A stretch of DNA of 18,368 bases from Alphaproteobacteria bacterium (lineage in GTDB: Bacteria; Pseudomonadota; Alphaproteobacteria; Acetobacterales; Acetobacteraceae): the NCBI GenBank assembly GCA_013298245.1, contig JAAFHD010000022.1, positions 1 through 18,368 of the forward strand, in the 5' to 3' direction. The translations under genes and the position numbers were made by a program. The notes under the pieces are model-generated. The model had not been told where the DNA came from. It ran no database searches and saw nothing but the letters and a program-made list of their open reading frames with translations. Positions 8,170 through 15,380 of this stretch are shown here, piece by piece (positions within the stretch are counted from its first letter, which is position 1; the number at the start of each line of letters is the position of its first letter).

Positions 8170-9663
8170 ATGACGCGCGCCTGGTGGGCGGCGTTGGCCG
8201 CGCTGCCGTTGGTGGTCTTTGCCCTGCGCGCGCTGGGTTTCCTGCCCAGCGTCATCGACTGGGATGAAAGCCTCTACATCCTGCAGGCGCGCGAATGGCT
8301 GCGTGGCGGCTGGCCGTTGGTGGCGGTGTGGGACATGCACCCGATCGGCGGGCCGGCGATGTTCGCCATGGCCATGCTGCTGTTTGGCGAAAGCATCGGC
8401 GCGATCCGGTTGCTGGGCGTGATCGCGGTCTCGGCCACGGGTTGGGCGTTGTTCTTCCTGCTGCGCGCGGGCGGGCTGCCGTTGGCGGTGGGGTATGCGG
8501 CCGCACTGCTCTATGCGGGGCACAGCGTGCTGCTGGGCGGCATGCCGGTGAACACCGAAATCCTCTTCGCGCCCTTCATCACGGCCGCGATGGTCGTGGC
8601 GCTGCCGGCCGCGCTGAACCCCGACCGCCCGCCCGAGACCTGGCGCGTCATCACCATGGGTCTGCTGGTCGGCTGGGCGATGATGATCAAGCCGGTGGTG
8701 ATGCCCGATGGCTGCCTGGCCTTCGCCGTGCTGGTGGGCGGCGCGCTGCTGCGGCGCACGCTGCCGGTGCCGCGCCTGATGCGCCTTGCCGCCATCTATG
8801 CAGGGCTTTGCGTGGCGCCGACTGCCTTCTTCGGCCTCGTCTATCTGATGATGGGCGAGCTCGCGCTGTATCTGGACAGCACCATCCTCGCCCCCTTCAC
8901 CTATGCCCAGGCGGGGCTGGCGCTGTCGCGCGGGGTGTGGCGGCTGGCGTCGGTCGCGATCTATCTGCTGTGGCTGTTCCTGCTGGCGGCCGGTGCCTTG
9001 GTGCTGCTGAAGCGCCAGCCGCTGGTCGCGATCGCGCTGGCCTGGTTCGGATCAGCCACCTTGGCCATCACGCTGCCGGCGCAGTTCTTCCCGCACTACT
9101 TTTTGGTGTGGCTGCCATCGCTGTCGGTGCTGGCGGCACTCGGCGCGCATGCGCTGTCGCGATACCTCGCACCGCGCCGGGCCTTGTTGTGCCTGGCGCT
9201 GATCACGGTGGCGGTCTCGCTCGACCCTTGGCGCAATGACAGCGCGCCGCGCATCTGGTCCGGCCACAACCTGCTGGAACCCGACGCACCCGCGCGCATC
9301 GCCGAGCACATCGCCGAGGAAATGCCACCCGGCGAGACCATCTTCATCGCGAACTACCAGCCCATCGTGTATTTCCTGGCCAATGCCGCGCTGCCCACGC
9401 GCTTCGCATTCCCAGCGCACCTGACCGGCGTGTGGAACAACCTGGCGGGCAGTGACACCGATGCCGAGATCACCCGCATCCTGGAAACCCGGCCGCGCTT
9501 CATCGTGGTGGACCGCACGCATTGGGGGGCGATGCGCCCGGCCGCCGCGCGCGCCATCACCACCGCGCTGGAGGGCGGCTATCAGATCGCCTATGTGTTC
9601 CAGGACGGGCGCTCCACGGTGGAATTGTGGCGCGTGCGCGACCCCGATCCGGAGAATGACTGA
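8170..9663 (+). CDS. GT39/ArnT-like polyprenyl-phosphate-dependent membrane glycosyltransferase
   Basis: 497 residues from ATG 8170; an in-frame ATG at 8125 would add 15 residues, but neither start has a good ribosome-binding site, and 8170 places the first membrane helix (AALAALPLVVFALRALGF) near the N-terminus as usual. The first periplasmic loop carries the acidic motif DWDE at 30-33, the position of the catalytic Asp-Glu in the PMT/ArnT/GT39 superfamily. Several hydrophobic helices follow to about residue 350, including LLVGWAMMIKPVVMPDG and FFPHYFLVWLPSLSVLAALG. A soluble C-terminal part of about 130 residues follows, including a FIVVDRTHW segment. The enzyme probably moves a sugar from a lipid-phosphate carrier to an envelope acceptor; donor and acceptor are unknown. 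The next gene starts two bases after its stop, indicating an operon. Confidence 0.82.
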   Translation: MTRAWWAALAALPLVVFALRALGFLPSVIDWDESLYILQAREWLRGGWPLVAVWDMHPIGGPAMFAMAMLLFGESIGAIRLLGVIAVSATGWALFFLLRAGGLPLAVGYAAALLYAGHSVLLGGMPVNTEILFAPFITAAMVVALPAALNPDRPPETWRVITMGLLVGWAMMIKPVVMPDGCLAFAVLVGGALLRRTLPVPRLMRLAAIYAGLCVAPTAFFGLVYLMMGELALYLDSTILAPFTYAQAGLALSRGVWRLASVAIYLLWLFLLAAGALVLLKRQPLVAIALAWFGSATLAITLPAQFFPHYFLVWLPSLSVLAALGAHALSRYLAPRRALLCLALITVAVSLDPWRNDSAPRIWSGHNLLEPDAPARIAEHIAEEMPPGETIFIANYQPIVYFLANAALPTRFAFPAHLTGVWNNLAGSDTDAEITRILETRPRFIVVDRTHWGAMRPAAARAITTALEGGYQIAYVFQDGRSTVELWRVRDPDPEND

Positions 9664-9665
9664 CC

Positions 9666-10466
9666 GTGCTGGATGACGCGCTCTTCCTGGCCAGCAAGGC
9701 CTTCTGGATGGTGGCGCGGCCCAACACGTTTTGCTTGTTGCTGCTGACGATTGGCGTGCTGCTGCTGATGGCGCGGCGGCGTTGGGGTGCCTGGCCCGCG
9801 TTGCTGGGGCTGGCCTGGTTCCTGGCCTTGGCGGCGACGCCCTTGGCCACCTGGCTGACTTGGCCGCTCGAGAACCGCTTCGCGCGGCCAGACCCCGCGC
9901 CCACGCGCGTCGATGGCGTGGTGGTGCTGGGCGGTGCTGTGGACCAGGAACTGACCGCATCGCGCGGCATCCCCGCGCTGAATGGTGCCGCGGAGCGCAT
10001 GACCGAAGCGGTCGCACTCGCCCGCCGCTTCCCCGATGCGCGCATCATCTTCACCGGCGGCACACCCAACCCGCTCGGCAATGCGCTGACGGAAGCGGAT
10101 GTGGCGCGGCAAATCTTCATCGCCCTGGGCCTGCCGCCGGAGCGCGTGGTGTACGAAAACCAGGCGCGCAACACGCATGAGAACGCGACGCTGTCCCGGC
10201 CGCTTGCGAACCCGCAGCCCGGGCAGGTGTGGCTGCTGGTGACGAGTGCGTCGCATATGCCGCGCGCAATGGGCGTGTTCCGCGCGGCCGGCTGGCCGAT
10301 CACCGCCTGGCCGGTGAATTATTCCACCGGCACCACGCAGGCTTCGGGCTATGACGCGCCGTTCAGCCAAAGACTTGGCATGGCGGAATGGGCGGTGCGC
10401 GAATACACCGGGCTTGCGGCCTATTGGGCGCTGGGGCGGACGGATCAGTTGTTGCCATCGCCCTGA
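9666..10466 (+). CDS. YdcF family (DUF218, SanA/ElyC-like) membrane protein
   Basis: 266 residues starting at GTG 9666, two bases after the preceding stop; GGAGA inside the end of the upstream gene can serve as ribosome-binding site, so translation is probably coupled. Two membrane helices lie at about residues 18-35 and 42-62. The DUF218 domain starts at about 82 (VDGVVVLGGAVDQE) and includes IIFTGGTPNP, the ENQARNTHEN segment and LVTSASHMPRAMGVFRAAGW near 191-210. ElyC/SanA/YdcF proteins are linked to envelope integrity and lipid-carrier handling in Enterobacteria; the exact reaction is not established. The coupling to a GT39 enzyme, which would use polyprenyl-phosphate sugars, fits an envelope glycan role, but that is inference. 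Family assignment is strong. Confidence 0.87.
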   Translation: MLDDALFLASKAFWMVARPNTFCLLLLTIGVLLLMARRRWGAWPALLGLAWFLALAATPLATWLTWPLENRFARPDPAPTRVDGVVVLGGAVDQELTASRGIPALNGAAERMTEAVALARRFPDARIIFTGGTPNPLGNALTEADVARQIFIALGLPPERVVYENQARNTHENATLSRPLANPQPGQVWLLVTSASHMPRAMGVFRAAGWPITAWPVNYSTGTTQASGYDAPFSQRLGMAEWAVREYTGLAAYWALGRTDQLLPSP

Positions 10467-10530
10467 CAGGGCTTGCGCGATCCGCGTTATCCATTACATG
10501 CGCGACATAATCAGTCGGATATCCCCACAC

Positions 10531-11265
10531 ATGATGCGCTTTCTCCTCGCGGGCTTCGCCGCGCTGTCCCTCGCCGCCCCTGCCGCCGCCCAGGTGCGGC
10601 TTGAAGTGGAGGCCGGTGCGAGCTTCCAGTCGCGCAACACCGTTCGCATCCCCGGCGATACCGGCACCCGCTTCGACATGAACCGCCTGCAGGGCGCGCC
10701 GAGCAGCCCTGTCGTGCGCCTCACGCTGGATTGGCAAGTCGCCGAGCGCCACAGCCTGCGCGCCAGCTATCAATACCTGCGCAGCGAAGGCACGGGCACC
10801 TTGCCGGGTGCCACGCGCTTCCAGAACACCATCTTCGCACCGGGCGTGGCCACTCGCGGCAACTACCAGTTCGACACCTGGCGCGTGACCTATCGCTACC
10901 GCCTGCTGCACACGGAAAACACCAGCCTGCATGTCGGCGGCACGATCCTGGTGCGCAATGCGGAAATCCGGCTGCGCGAGGGTGGCATCAGCGACCGTCG
11001 CGGTGATGTGGGCGTGGTGCCGCTGATCCATGTGGGTGCTGAATGGCGCGTCACACCGCAGCTGCGCCTGATTGCGGAAGTGGACGCACTCGGCGCGCCG
11101 CAGGGTTATGCCGTGGATGCGGCATTGCGCGGTGCCTATGCCATCAACCGCAACTGGGAAGTGACGGCGAGCTATCGCTTCCTGGATGGCGGTGCTGATA
11201 ACCGGCGTGTGTTCAACTTCGCCAGCTTCCACAGCCTGACGGCGGGCCTGGCCTACCGCTTCTGA
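10531..11265 (+). CDS. Outer-membrane beta-barrel protein
   Basis: 244 residues. MMRFLLAGFAALSLAAPAAA followed by Q is a clear Sec signal peptide. The mature part alternates polar and hydrophobic residues in strand-like stretches (VVRLTLDWQVAERHSLRASY, YQFDTWRVTYRYRLL, TSLHVGGTILVRNAEIRL, HVGAEWRVTPQLRLIAEVDA, NWEVTASYRFLDGG). It ends with LTAGLAYRF, the C-terminal Phe signature recognised by the BAM complex. About eight strands fit the length, as in small OmpA/OmpW-like barrels, but I see no residues that give a specific function. ATG 10531 and ATG 10534 are tandem and equivalent. A CATAAT -10-like hexamer lies at 10506-10511, with no convincing -35. The last 20 coding bases plus 13 more are repeated near 12499. 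Confidence 0.82.
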   Translation: MMRFLLAGFAALSLAAPAAAQVRLEVEAGASFQSRNTVRIPGDTGTRFDMNRLQGAPSSPVVRLTLDWQVAERHSLRASYQYLRSEGTGTLPGATRFQNTIFAPGVATRGNYQFDTWRVTYRYRLLHTENTSLHVGGTILVRNAEIRLREGGISDRRGDVGVVPLIHVGAEWRVTPQLRLIAEVDALGAPQGYAVDAALRGAYAINRNWEVTASYRFLDGGADNRRVFNFASFHSLTAGLAYRF

Positions 11266-11278
11266 AGCGCGCGGTGCA
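11246..11278 (+). repeat. 33-base direct repeat, copy 1 (end of the barrel gene)
   Basis: This copy covers the last codons of the outer-membrane barrel gene (encoding LAYRF and the stop) and 13 bases beyond. It matches 12499-12531 in 31 of 33 positions, and the flanks differ completely on both sides. Confidence 0.8.
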
Positions 11279-11286
11279 CGAAGCTG

Positions 11287-11510
11287 TCAGGTCCGCCCGG
11301 GCGGACCCTTGCGCTCGCCTGACCCGACCTGCGGGCGCAGCGCTGATGGCAGACGCAGGAAGGGCGGCACTTCGGGGGGCGGTGGTGCCGCCATGCCGGC
11401 GGGCAGCGACGTGACTGGCACGGCCAGGCGCGCCGCTGCAGGATCGAAGAAGTTCACTTGATAGAACGCCGCATGGCCGGCGCGAAGGGTGAGCGCGACT
11501 CGGCGGCCAC
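11287..11510 (-). pseudogene. Frameshift-displaced 3' part of the second lipoprotein gene
   Basis: In the -1 frame relative to the lipoprotein gene that ends at 11454, translation from about 11505 gives RRVALTLRAGHAAFYQVNFF and then DPAAARLAVPVTSLPAGM, a proline-rich tail and a TGA at 11287-11289. This looks like real protein, whereas the in-frame end of the upstream gene (SRSPFAPAMRRSIK) looks like an out-of-frame shadow. Joined near 11495-11510, the two parts give about 173 residues, close to the 178 of the neighbouring related lipoprotein. The cause may be a real mutation, a sequencing error or, less likely, programmed shifting; the site GCGTGGCCGCCGAGTCGCGC has no obvious slippery heptamer. 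Confidence 0.6.
11290..11307. terminator. Perfect palindrome at the convergent barrel/lipoprotein gene ends
   Basis: GGTCCGCCCGGGCGGACC is a perfect 18-base palindrome, 24 bases after the barrel stop and directly next to the displaced lipoprotein stop at 11287. It could form a GC-rich hairpin on either transcript, but no U-tract follows on either side, so an intrinsic terminator is only possible, not shown. Confidence 0.35.
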
Positions 11511-11810
11511 GCGCACCGCCGTTCGCCGCGGCCCCTGCGGCACGAAGGCGATCGCGACGGCGGTGCGGCCCGCGCGATCCGCTTCGAGGATGAGGCCTTC
11601 CGGGTGAACGGCCCGGACCTGGTAGCCGCGGTCCTGCAACGCGATGAGGAAGCCGCGAAAGGTGGTCAAAGCATCGGCTTCGACCAGGCGGGTCTGCGCC
11701 AGTTCGATCTCGTTCTGCAACTGCTCGAATTCGGCTTGCGTCATGGCCGGTGGCGCCACGCAGCCGGCGAGCAATGCAAGGGCGCCAAGCCCAAAGGCGA
11801 TACGGGTCAT
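11454..11810 (-). CDS. Small lipoprotein, probably frameshifted
   Basis: 118 residues in this frame. MTRIAFGLGALALLAGC is a lipoprotein signal with lipobox LAGC (Cys17), so the product should be lipid-anchored. A short charged helix follows (AEFEQLQNEIELAQTRLVEA), then TTFRGFLIALQDRGYQVRAV and HPEGLILEADRAGRTAV. The ribosome-binding site AGGGAGG six bases before the ATG is the best in the window. The gene begins 11 bases after the stop of the upstream lipoprotein, so the two form an operon. The pattern LxxxGYxVxxxxPxGLIxAxR matches the neighbour (LREMGFNIDTSAPRLGLMTA), suggesting diverged duplicates. The frame appears broken near residue 101, with the true C-terminus continuing in another frame to 11287. 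I do not recognise a named function. Confidence 0.6.
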   Translation of the reverse strand: MTRIAFGLGALALLAGCVAPPAMTQAEFEQLQNEIELAQTRLVEADALTTFRGFLIALQDRGYQVRAVHPEGLILEADRAGRTAVAIAFVPQGPRRTAVRVAAESRSPFAPAMRRSIK

Positions 11811-11821
11811 CCGGGGCCTCC

Positions 11822-12358
11822 CTATGCTGCCAGCGCCTGACGGACGCGGGCGAAGAATTGCGTGGTGAATTCATCCGAGACGAGGGTCTCCACCGTGGTC
11901 ACACCGGTGGGCCCGAGGGTGAGGCGCTCGAAGGCGGCGCGGCTGGTCAGGCCGTCCGGGGCATTCATCGTGACCACGGTCACGCGCAGATTGATGAAGC
12001 TCTGCGTGCCGACAACGCCGCGGACCGTGACCGCAGGGCCCAGCAGCACGGCCAGGACCATCTGCCCGGCCAGCGGCCCGAGATCGGTGCCGGTGCTCTC
12101 GCGCGATGCTGTCATCAAGCCCAGCCGCGGCGCGCTGGTATCGATGTTGAAGCCCATTTCCCGCAGGGTGCGCGCCATGGCCTCCTTCAGCCGTTGCTCG
12201 CTGACGCCCTGGAAGGTCTCGGTCTGGCGCGGGCGGGCATCGATCACATCCTGGGTGGGTGCGGCGGCTTGCATCGCCGCGCTGAACATCTCGTCAGGGT
12301 TTGGAGCGCAGGCGACGAGCAGGAGTGGTGCGGCGAGAAATGCGGCGGCAAAGCGCAT
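11822..12358 (-). CDS. Hypothetical lipoprotein
   Basis: 178 residues. MRFAAAFLAAPLLLVAC with a lipobox-like LVAC (Cys17) indicates a lipid-anchored periplasmic or outer-membrane protein. The mature region holds SEQRLKEAMARTLREMGFNI and then PRLGLMTASRES, followed by a hydrophobic stretch (MVLAVLLGPAVTVRGVVG), a strand-like FINLRVTVVTM and a C-terminal helix (VSDEFTTQFFARVRQALAA). The mix of an alpha/beta repeat and a helix suggests a small compact domain, but I do not recognise the family with confidence. GGGAG stands eight bases before the ATG. A related, apparently frameshifted lipoprotein gene follows 11 bases downstream. The pair lies in reverse orientation between the barrel gene and dapB, flanked by a 33-base repeat. 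Confidence 0.75.
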   Translation of the reverse strand: MRFAAAFLAAPLLLVACAPNPDEMFSAAMQAAAPTQDVIDARPRQTETFQGVSEQRLKEAMARTLREMGFNIDTSAPRLGLMTASRESTGTDLGPLAGQMVLAVLLGPAVTVRGVVGTQSFINLRVTVVTMNAPDGLTSRAAFERLTLGPTGVTTVETLVSDEFTTQFFARVRQALAA

Positions 12359-12384
12359 GACGGTAGCTCCCGGAAAACGGCGCC

Positions 12385-12413
12385 GTGATTGCGGTTCTGC
12401 AATCTCGTGTCAA
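12385..12413 (-). promoter_or_regulatory. Candidate promoter for the lipoprotein pair
   Basis: On the minus strand a perfect TTGACA (12413-12408) is followed after 17 bases by AATCAC (12390-12385), a poor -10. Transcription would start about 20 bases before the ATG at 12358 and upstream of its GGGAG. A 6-bp inverted repeat, GATTGC/GCAATC (12387-12404), sits within the spacer and could be an operator. The -35 is convincing; the whole call is tentative. Confidence 0.35.
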
Positions 12414-12498
12414 TATGCGACGTGATGCGCTGTGCTGGGAACTTCGCCTGTGCCGCCAATTGCAACGCGACGATGACGGCAATGCCGCCTCGTCCGCA

Positions 12499-12531
12499 GC
12501 CTGGCCTACCGCTTCTGACACGCGCGGTGCA
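12499..12531 (+). repeat. 33-base direct repeat, copy 2 (orphan barrel-gene 3' end)
   Basis: 31 of 33 bases match the end of the outer-membrane barrel gene at 11246-11278. Here the frame reads SLAYRF and a stop, but upstream stops at 12423-12425 and 12471-12473 in that frame leave no gene. It is therefore a non-coding remnant 30 bases before dapB. It implies that the barrel 3' end once adjoined dapB or was duplicated during a rearrangement. Confidence 0.75.
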
Positions 12532-12561
12532 TATGGGCCGCTGCTGTTGAAAGGGCGCACC

Positions 12562-13332
12562 ATGGCATTGCGGATCGGAATCATGGGCATCGCGGGCCGC
12601 ATGGGCCAGTTGCTGATGCGCGAGGTCGCGGCCAGTGGCCACACGCTCTCGGGCGGCCTGGTGCATGGGCGCGCGGCGCCCGCCGGCGTGACCGGCTTCG
12701 CCGATGCGGCGGCCTTGTGCGCGGCATCGGATGCGGTGATCGACTTCACGCATGCGCACGCCGCGCCTGCCCATGCGGCCGCCGCCGCCGCCGCAGGTTG
12801 CGCCTTCATCCTCGGCACATCGGGCCTGTCGGGCGATGAGGAAGCGGCGGTGCGCGATGCCGCCCAGCGCATCCCCATCGTCTATGCGGCGAATTTCGCG
12901 CCCGGCGTGAACCTGATGTTCGCGCTGGCCGAACGCATGGGCGCCGCCCTGCCGGCCGCGCAATACGACGCCGAGATCGTTGAGATGCATCACCGCCAGA
13001 AGGTCGATGCTCCGTCCGGCACCGCGGTGGGCCTGGGCCGTGCGGTGGCCGCCGGGCGCGGCACCACGCTGGAAGCCGCAGGGCGCGAATCCGGCCGCGA
13101 CGGCCACACCGGCGCACGCGCCACCGGCACCATCGGCTTCGCAGCACTCCGCGGCGGCCAGGTGGTGGGCGAGCACACGCTGCTCTTCGCCGCCGCCAAT
13201 GAACACATCGCACTCACCCATCGCAGCTTCGACCGCGCCGCCTATGCCGTGGGTGCGGTGCAGGCCGCCGCCTGGGCGCGCGGCCAGGCAGCCGGCATGT
13301 ATGACATGAAGCATGTGCTCGGCATGGCATGA
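12562..13332 (+). CDS. dapB: 4-hydroxy-tetrahydrodipicolinate reductase
   Basis: Cytoplasmic NAD(P)H-dependent reductase that converts 4-hydroxy-tetrahydrodipicolinate to tetrahydrodipicolinate in the lysine/meso-diaminopimelate pathway. 256 residues, slightly short of E. coli DapB (273). The nucleotide-binding loop is GIMGIAGRMGQ at 6-16, and GTSG at 85-88 corresponds to the conserved GTTG. The signature EIVEMHHRQKVDAPSGTA contains His143, His144 and Lys147, matching the catalytic His159 and Lys163 of E. coli. The C-terminal substrate half includes GEHTLLFAAANEHIALTHRS and ends YDMKHVLGM. ATG 12562 has AAGGG six to seven bases upstream; a longer in-frame extension to 12385 has no family similarity and covers the repeat remnant, so it is rejected. 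Its stop overlaps the next start (ATGA). Confidence 0.95.
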   Translation: MALRIGIMGIAGRMGQLLMREVAASGHTLSGGLVHGRAAPAGVTGFADAAALCAASDAVIDFTHAHAAPAHAAAAAAAGCAFILGTSGLSGDEEAAVRDAAQRIPIVYAANFAPGVNLMFALAERMGAALPAAQYDAEIVEMHHRQKVDAPSGTAVGLGRAVAAGRGTTLEAAGRESGRDGHTGARATGTIGFAALRGGQVVGEHTLLFAAANEHIALTHRSFDRAAYAVGAVQAAAWARGQAAGMYDMKHVLGMA

Positions 13333-15380
13333 GGCTGCTGCTGCGCCGCCTGCTCGCACGCAAGCCCTGGCAGGCCGCCGCCAGGCTGCGCAGCGCCGCC
13401 GATACCATGCGCCGCCAGCGGCGCATGGCCGATGCGGTGCCCGCCTATCGGGAATACCTGGCCGCACGCCCGGATGACGCGATGGCCTGGGTCATGTTGG
13501 GCCATTGCCTGCACCCGCTGAAGCGCGTGGCGGAAGCCGATATCGCCTATGCACAGGCCGCCGCGCTGGACACGGGCGACCCCTATATCCAGCTCTGCCG
13601 CGTCGCCTTCCTGCACCAGACCGGGCGCGAGGCGGAGATCGCGCCCTTCGCCGCCCTGGCCCGCGCAGCGGGCGCGACCGATTCGCAGATCAACGCCATG
13701 TGCGGCGAGCACGCGCTGGGCGCCAACCCTGCCGATGACGCGACGACCGGCAGTGCGACCATCTGGATCGATGTCTCCGACCTGCTCGGCTACATGATGG
13801 GCAACCGCAACCTGTCTGGCATCCAGCGCGTCATCATGGCGCTGGTGCAGCGCGCGATCGACGAGCCCGAGCGCATCGCCTGCGTGCTGACCAGGCCATG
13901 GAACGGGCAGGTCCTGGCCGTCTCGCGCAGCACCATCGCCGAGCTCGCGCCGATGGTTGAGAGCGGGCAGGGCGCCAGCACGCCGATGCGGGCGCTGGTT
14001 CAGCGCATCATCGCCGGTGTGCGTCCTGCGATGCCCGGGCCTGGCATCCGCTACATCCAGGCCGGCGGCTTCTGGATGCATCAGGGCAATCCGACGCTGC
14101 ATGCGGCGCTGCGCCGTGCGGGTGCGCTGGAATTCGTGCTGATCCATGACCTGATCCCGCTGATGCATCCCGAACTCTGCATGCGTGACCTGGTGGATGA
14201 ATTTGTCGGCGTGCTGGGCGAGGAACTGCTCGGCGTGCATGGCATCATCGCCAACAGCCAGCACACGGCGGCCACCGCGCGGGATGCGATGGCCGCGCGC
14301 GGCCTGCCCGCGCGGCCCGTTATCGTGACACCGCTGGCGCACGCGATCCGCCCGGCGGGGCAGGGGGCGGATCAATGGTCGGCACCCATCGCAGCACTGC
14401 GTGACCAGCGCTTCGTGCTGTCGGTCGGCACCATCGAACGGCGCAAGAACCACGCTTTGCTGGTGCGCGTCTGGGGTGCCTTGATGGCCGAAGGGCTGCG
14501 CCCGCCGCCGCTGGTCTTCGCCGGCAAGCTTGGCTGGAACGTGACCGAACTGGAAACCGCCCTGGCCGAAACCCGCGGCCTGGATGGCCTGATGCACATC
14601 ATCCCCGGCCTGTCGGACGCCGAGATCGAGACGCTGTATCGCCACTGCCTGTTCACCGCCGCCCCCAGCCTGATCGAGGGCTGGGGCCTGCCGATCGGCG
14701 AGAGCATGGCGCGCGGCAAGCTGTGCGTCACATCCGACCGTGGATCGATGCCCGAGGTGGGCGAGGGCCACGCCATCCTGATCGACCCCGATGATGTCGC
14801 GGCCGCCGTGCCCGTCTTCCGCCGCCTGCTGACCGATGACGCGTGGCGCACGGCGCGCGAGGCCGCGATGACCGAACACTTCCGCCCGCGCGACTGGCCC
14901 GAGGTCTCGCGCAGCATCATCGCCGCGGCCCTGACCATGCCGGTGGATGCCGCGACCGCCGGCGACATCCAGCACCCCGTCCTGCCGCCCGGCCTGCGCT
15001 ATGCGCCGGTGCCGCTGATGGGCCCCTATGCGCGTGCGTTGCCGGTGGACCCGGTCGCGCATCCGCTGCGGCTGATGCTGCAGGAAGGCTGGCTGCCGCC
15101 GGATGATTTCGGCTGCCAGATGGCACGCGGCGTGTCCTGGCTGCACCTGCAAACGCGGGTGGCCGGCACGCTGCATGTCGCGCTCGCGGCCGCGCGGCCG
15201 ATGCGCATCACGGTGGGGGCGTTGGCGGTCGAATTGCCCGCCGATGGCTATGGCATGCTGCGCATACCGCTGCCCGCCGGCGCGCACTCGCTGCGGCTGG
15301 AGGCAGCGATAGGCGACCAGCCGGCGGGCACGCTGCCCTGGGTGCGGCTGGTGTCGGTGGAGTTGGTCACTCCGCCCTGA
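13329..15380 (+). CDS. TPR-containing family 4 glycosyltransferase with C-terminal beta domain
   Basis: 683 residues. Residues about 22-130 resemble TPR helices (AVPAYREYLAARPDDAMAWV, then LGHCLHPLKRVAEADIAYAQ). The glycosyltransferase starts near 141 (WIDVSDLLGYMMGNRNLSGI). It has a GT-B acceptor-half motif (FVLIHDLIPLMHPELC, IIANSQHTA) and the donor-half motifs of GT4: SVGTIERRKNH at 365-375 with the phosphate-binding Arg/Lys, AGKLGW, and the EX7E pair Glu450/Glu458 in EGWGLPIGE. After about residue 545 comes a beta-rich tail of about 140 residues of unknown role. No membrane helix or signal is visible, so it probably acts at the cytoplasmic face on a polysaccharide or glycan precursor. The start ATG overlaps the dapB stop, indicating coupled translation. 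The last 14 bases overlap the convergent gene. Confidence 0.87.
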   Translation: MRLLLRRLLARKPWQAAARLRSAADTMRRQRRMADAVPAYREYLAARPDDAMAWVMLGHCLHPLKRVAEADIAYAQAAALDTGDPYIQLCRVAFLHQTGREAEIAPFAALARAAGATDSQINAMCGEHALGANPADDATTGSATIWIDVSDLLGYMMGNRNLSGIQRVIMALVQRAIDEPERIACVLTRPWNGQVLAVSRSTIAELAPMVESGQGASTPMRALVQRIIAGVRPAMPGPGIRYIQAGGFWMHQGNPTLHAALRRAGALEFVLIHDLIPLMHPELCMRDLVDEFVGVLGEELLGVHGIIANSQHTAATARDAMAARGLPARPVIVTPLAHAIRPAGQGADQWSAPIAALRDQRFVLSVGTIERRKNHALLVRVWGALMAEGLRPPPLVFAGKLGWNVTELETALAETRGLDGLMHIIPGLSDAEIETLYRHCLFTAAPSLIEGWGLPIGESMARGKLCVTSDRGSMPEVGEGHAILIDPDDVAAAVPVFRRLLTDDAWRTAREAAMTEHFRPRDWPEVSRSIIAAALTMPVDAATAGDIQHPVLPPGLRYAPVPLMGPYARALPVDPVAHPLRLMLQEGWLPPDDFGCQMARGVSWLHLQTRVAGTLHVALAAARPMRITVGALAVELPADGYGMLRIPLPAGAHSLRLEAAIGDQPAGTLPWVRLVSVELVTPP

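Noticed and set aside
9591..10370. Open frames on the - strand opposite the YdcF gene
   Set aside because: They are antisense to a well-supported DUF218 gene and have shadow-like composition.
12385..12561. N-terminal extension of dapB to 12385
   Set aside because: DapB proteins start right before the nucleotide-binding loop, ATG 12562 has a good ribosome-binding site, and the extension crosses the barrel-gene remnant.
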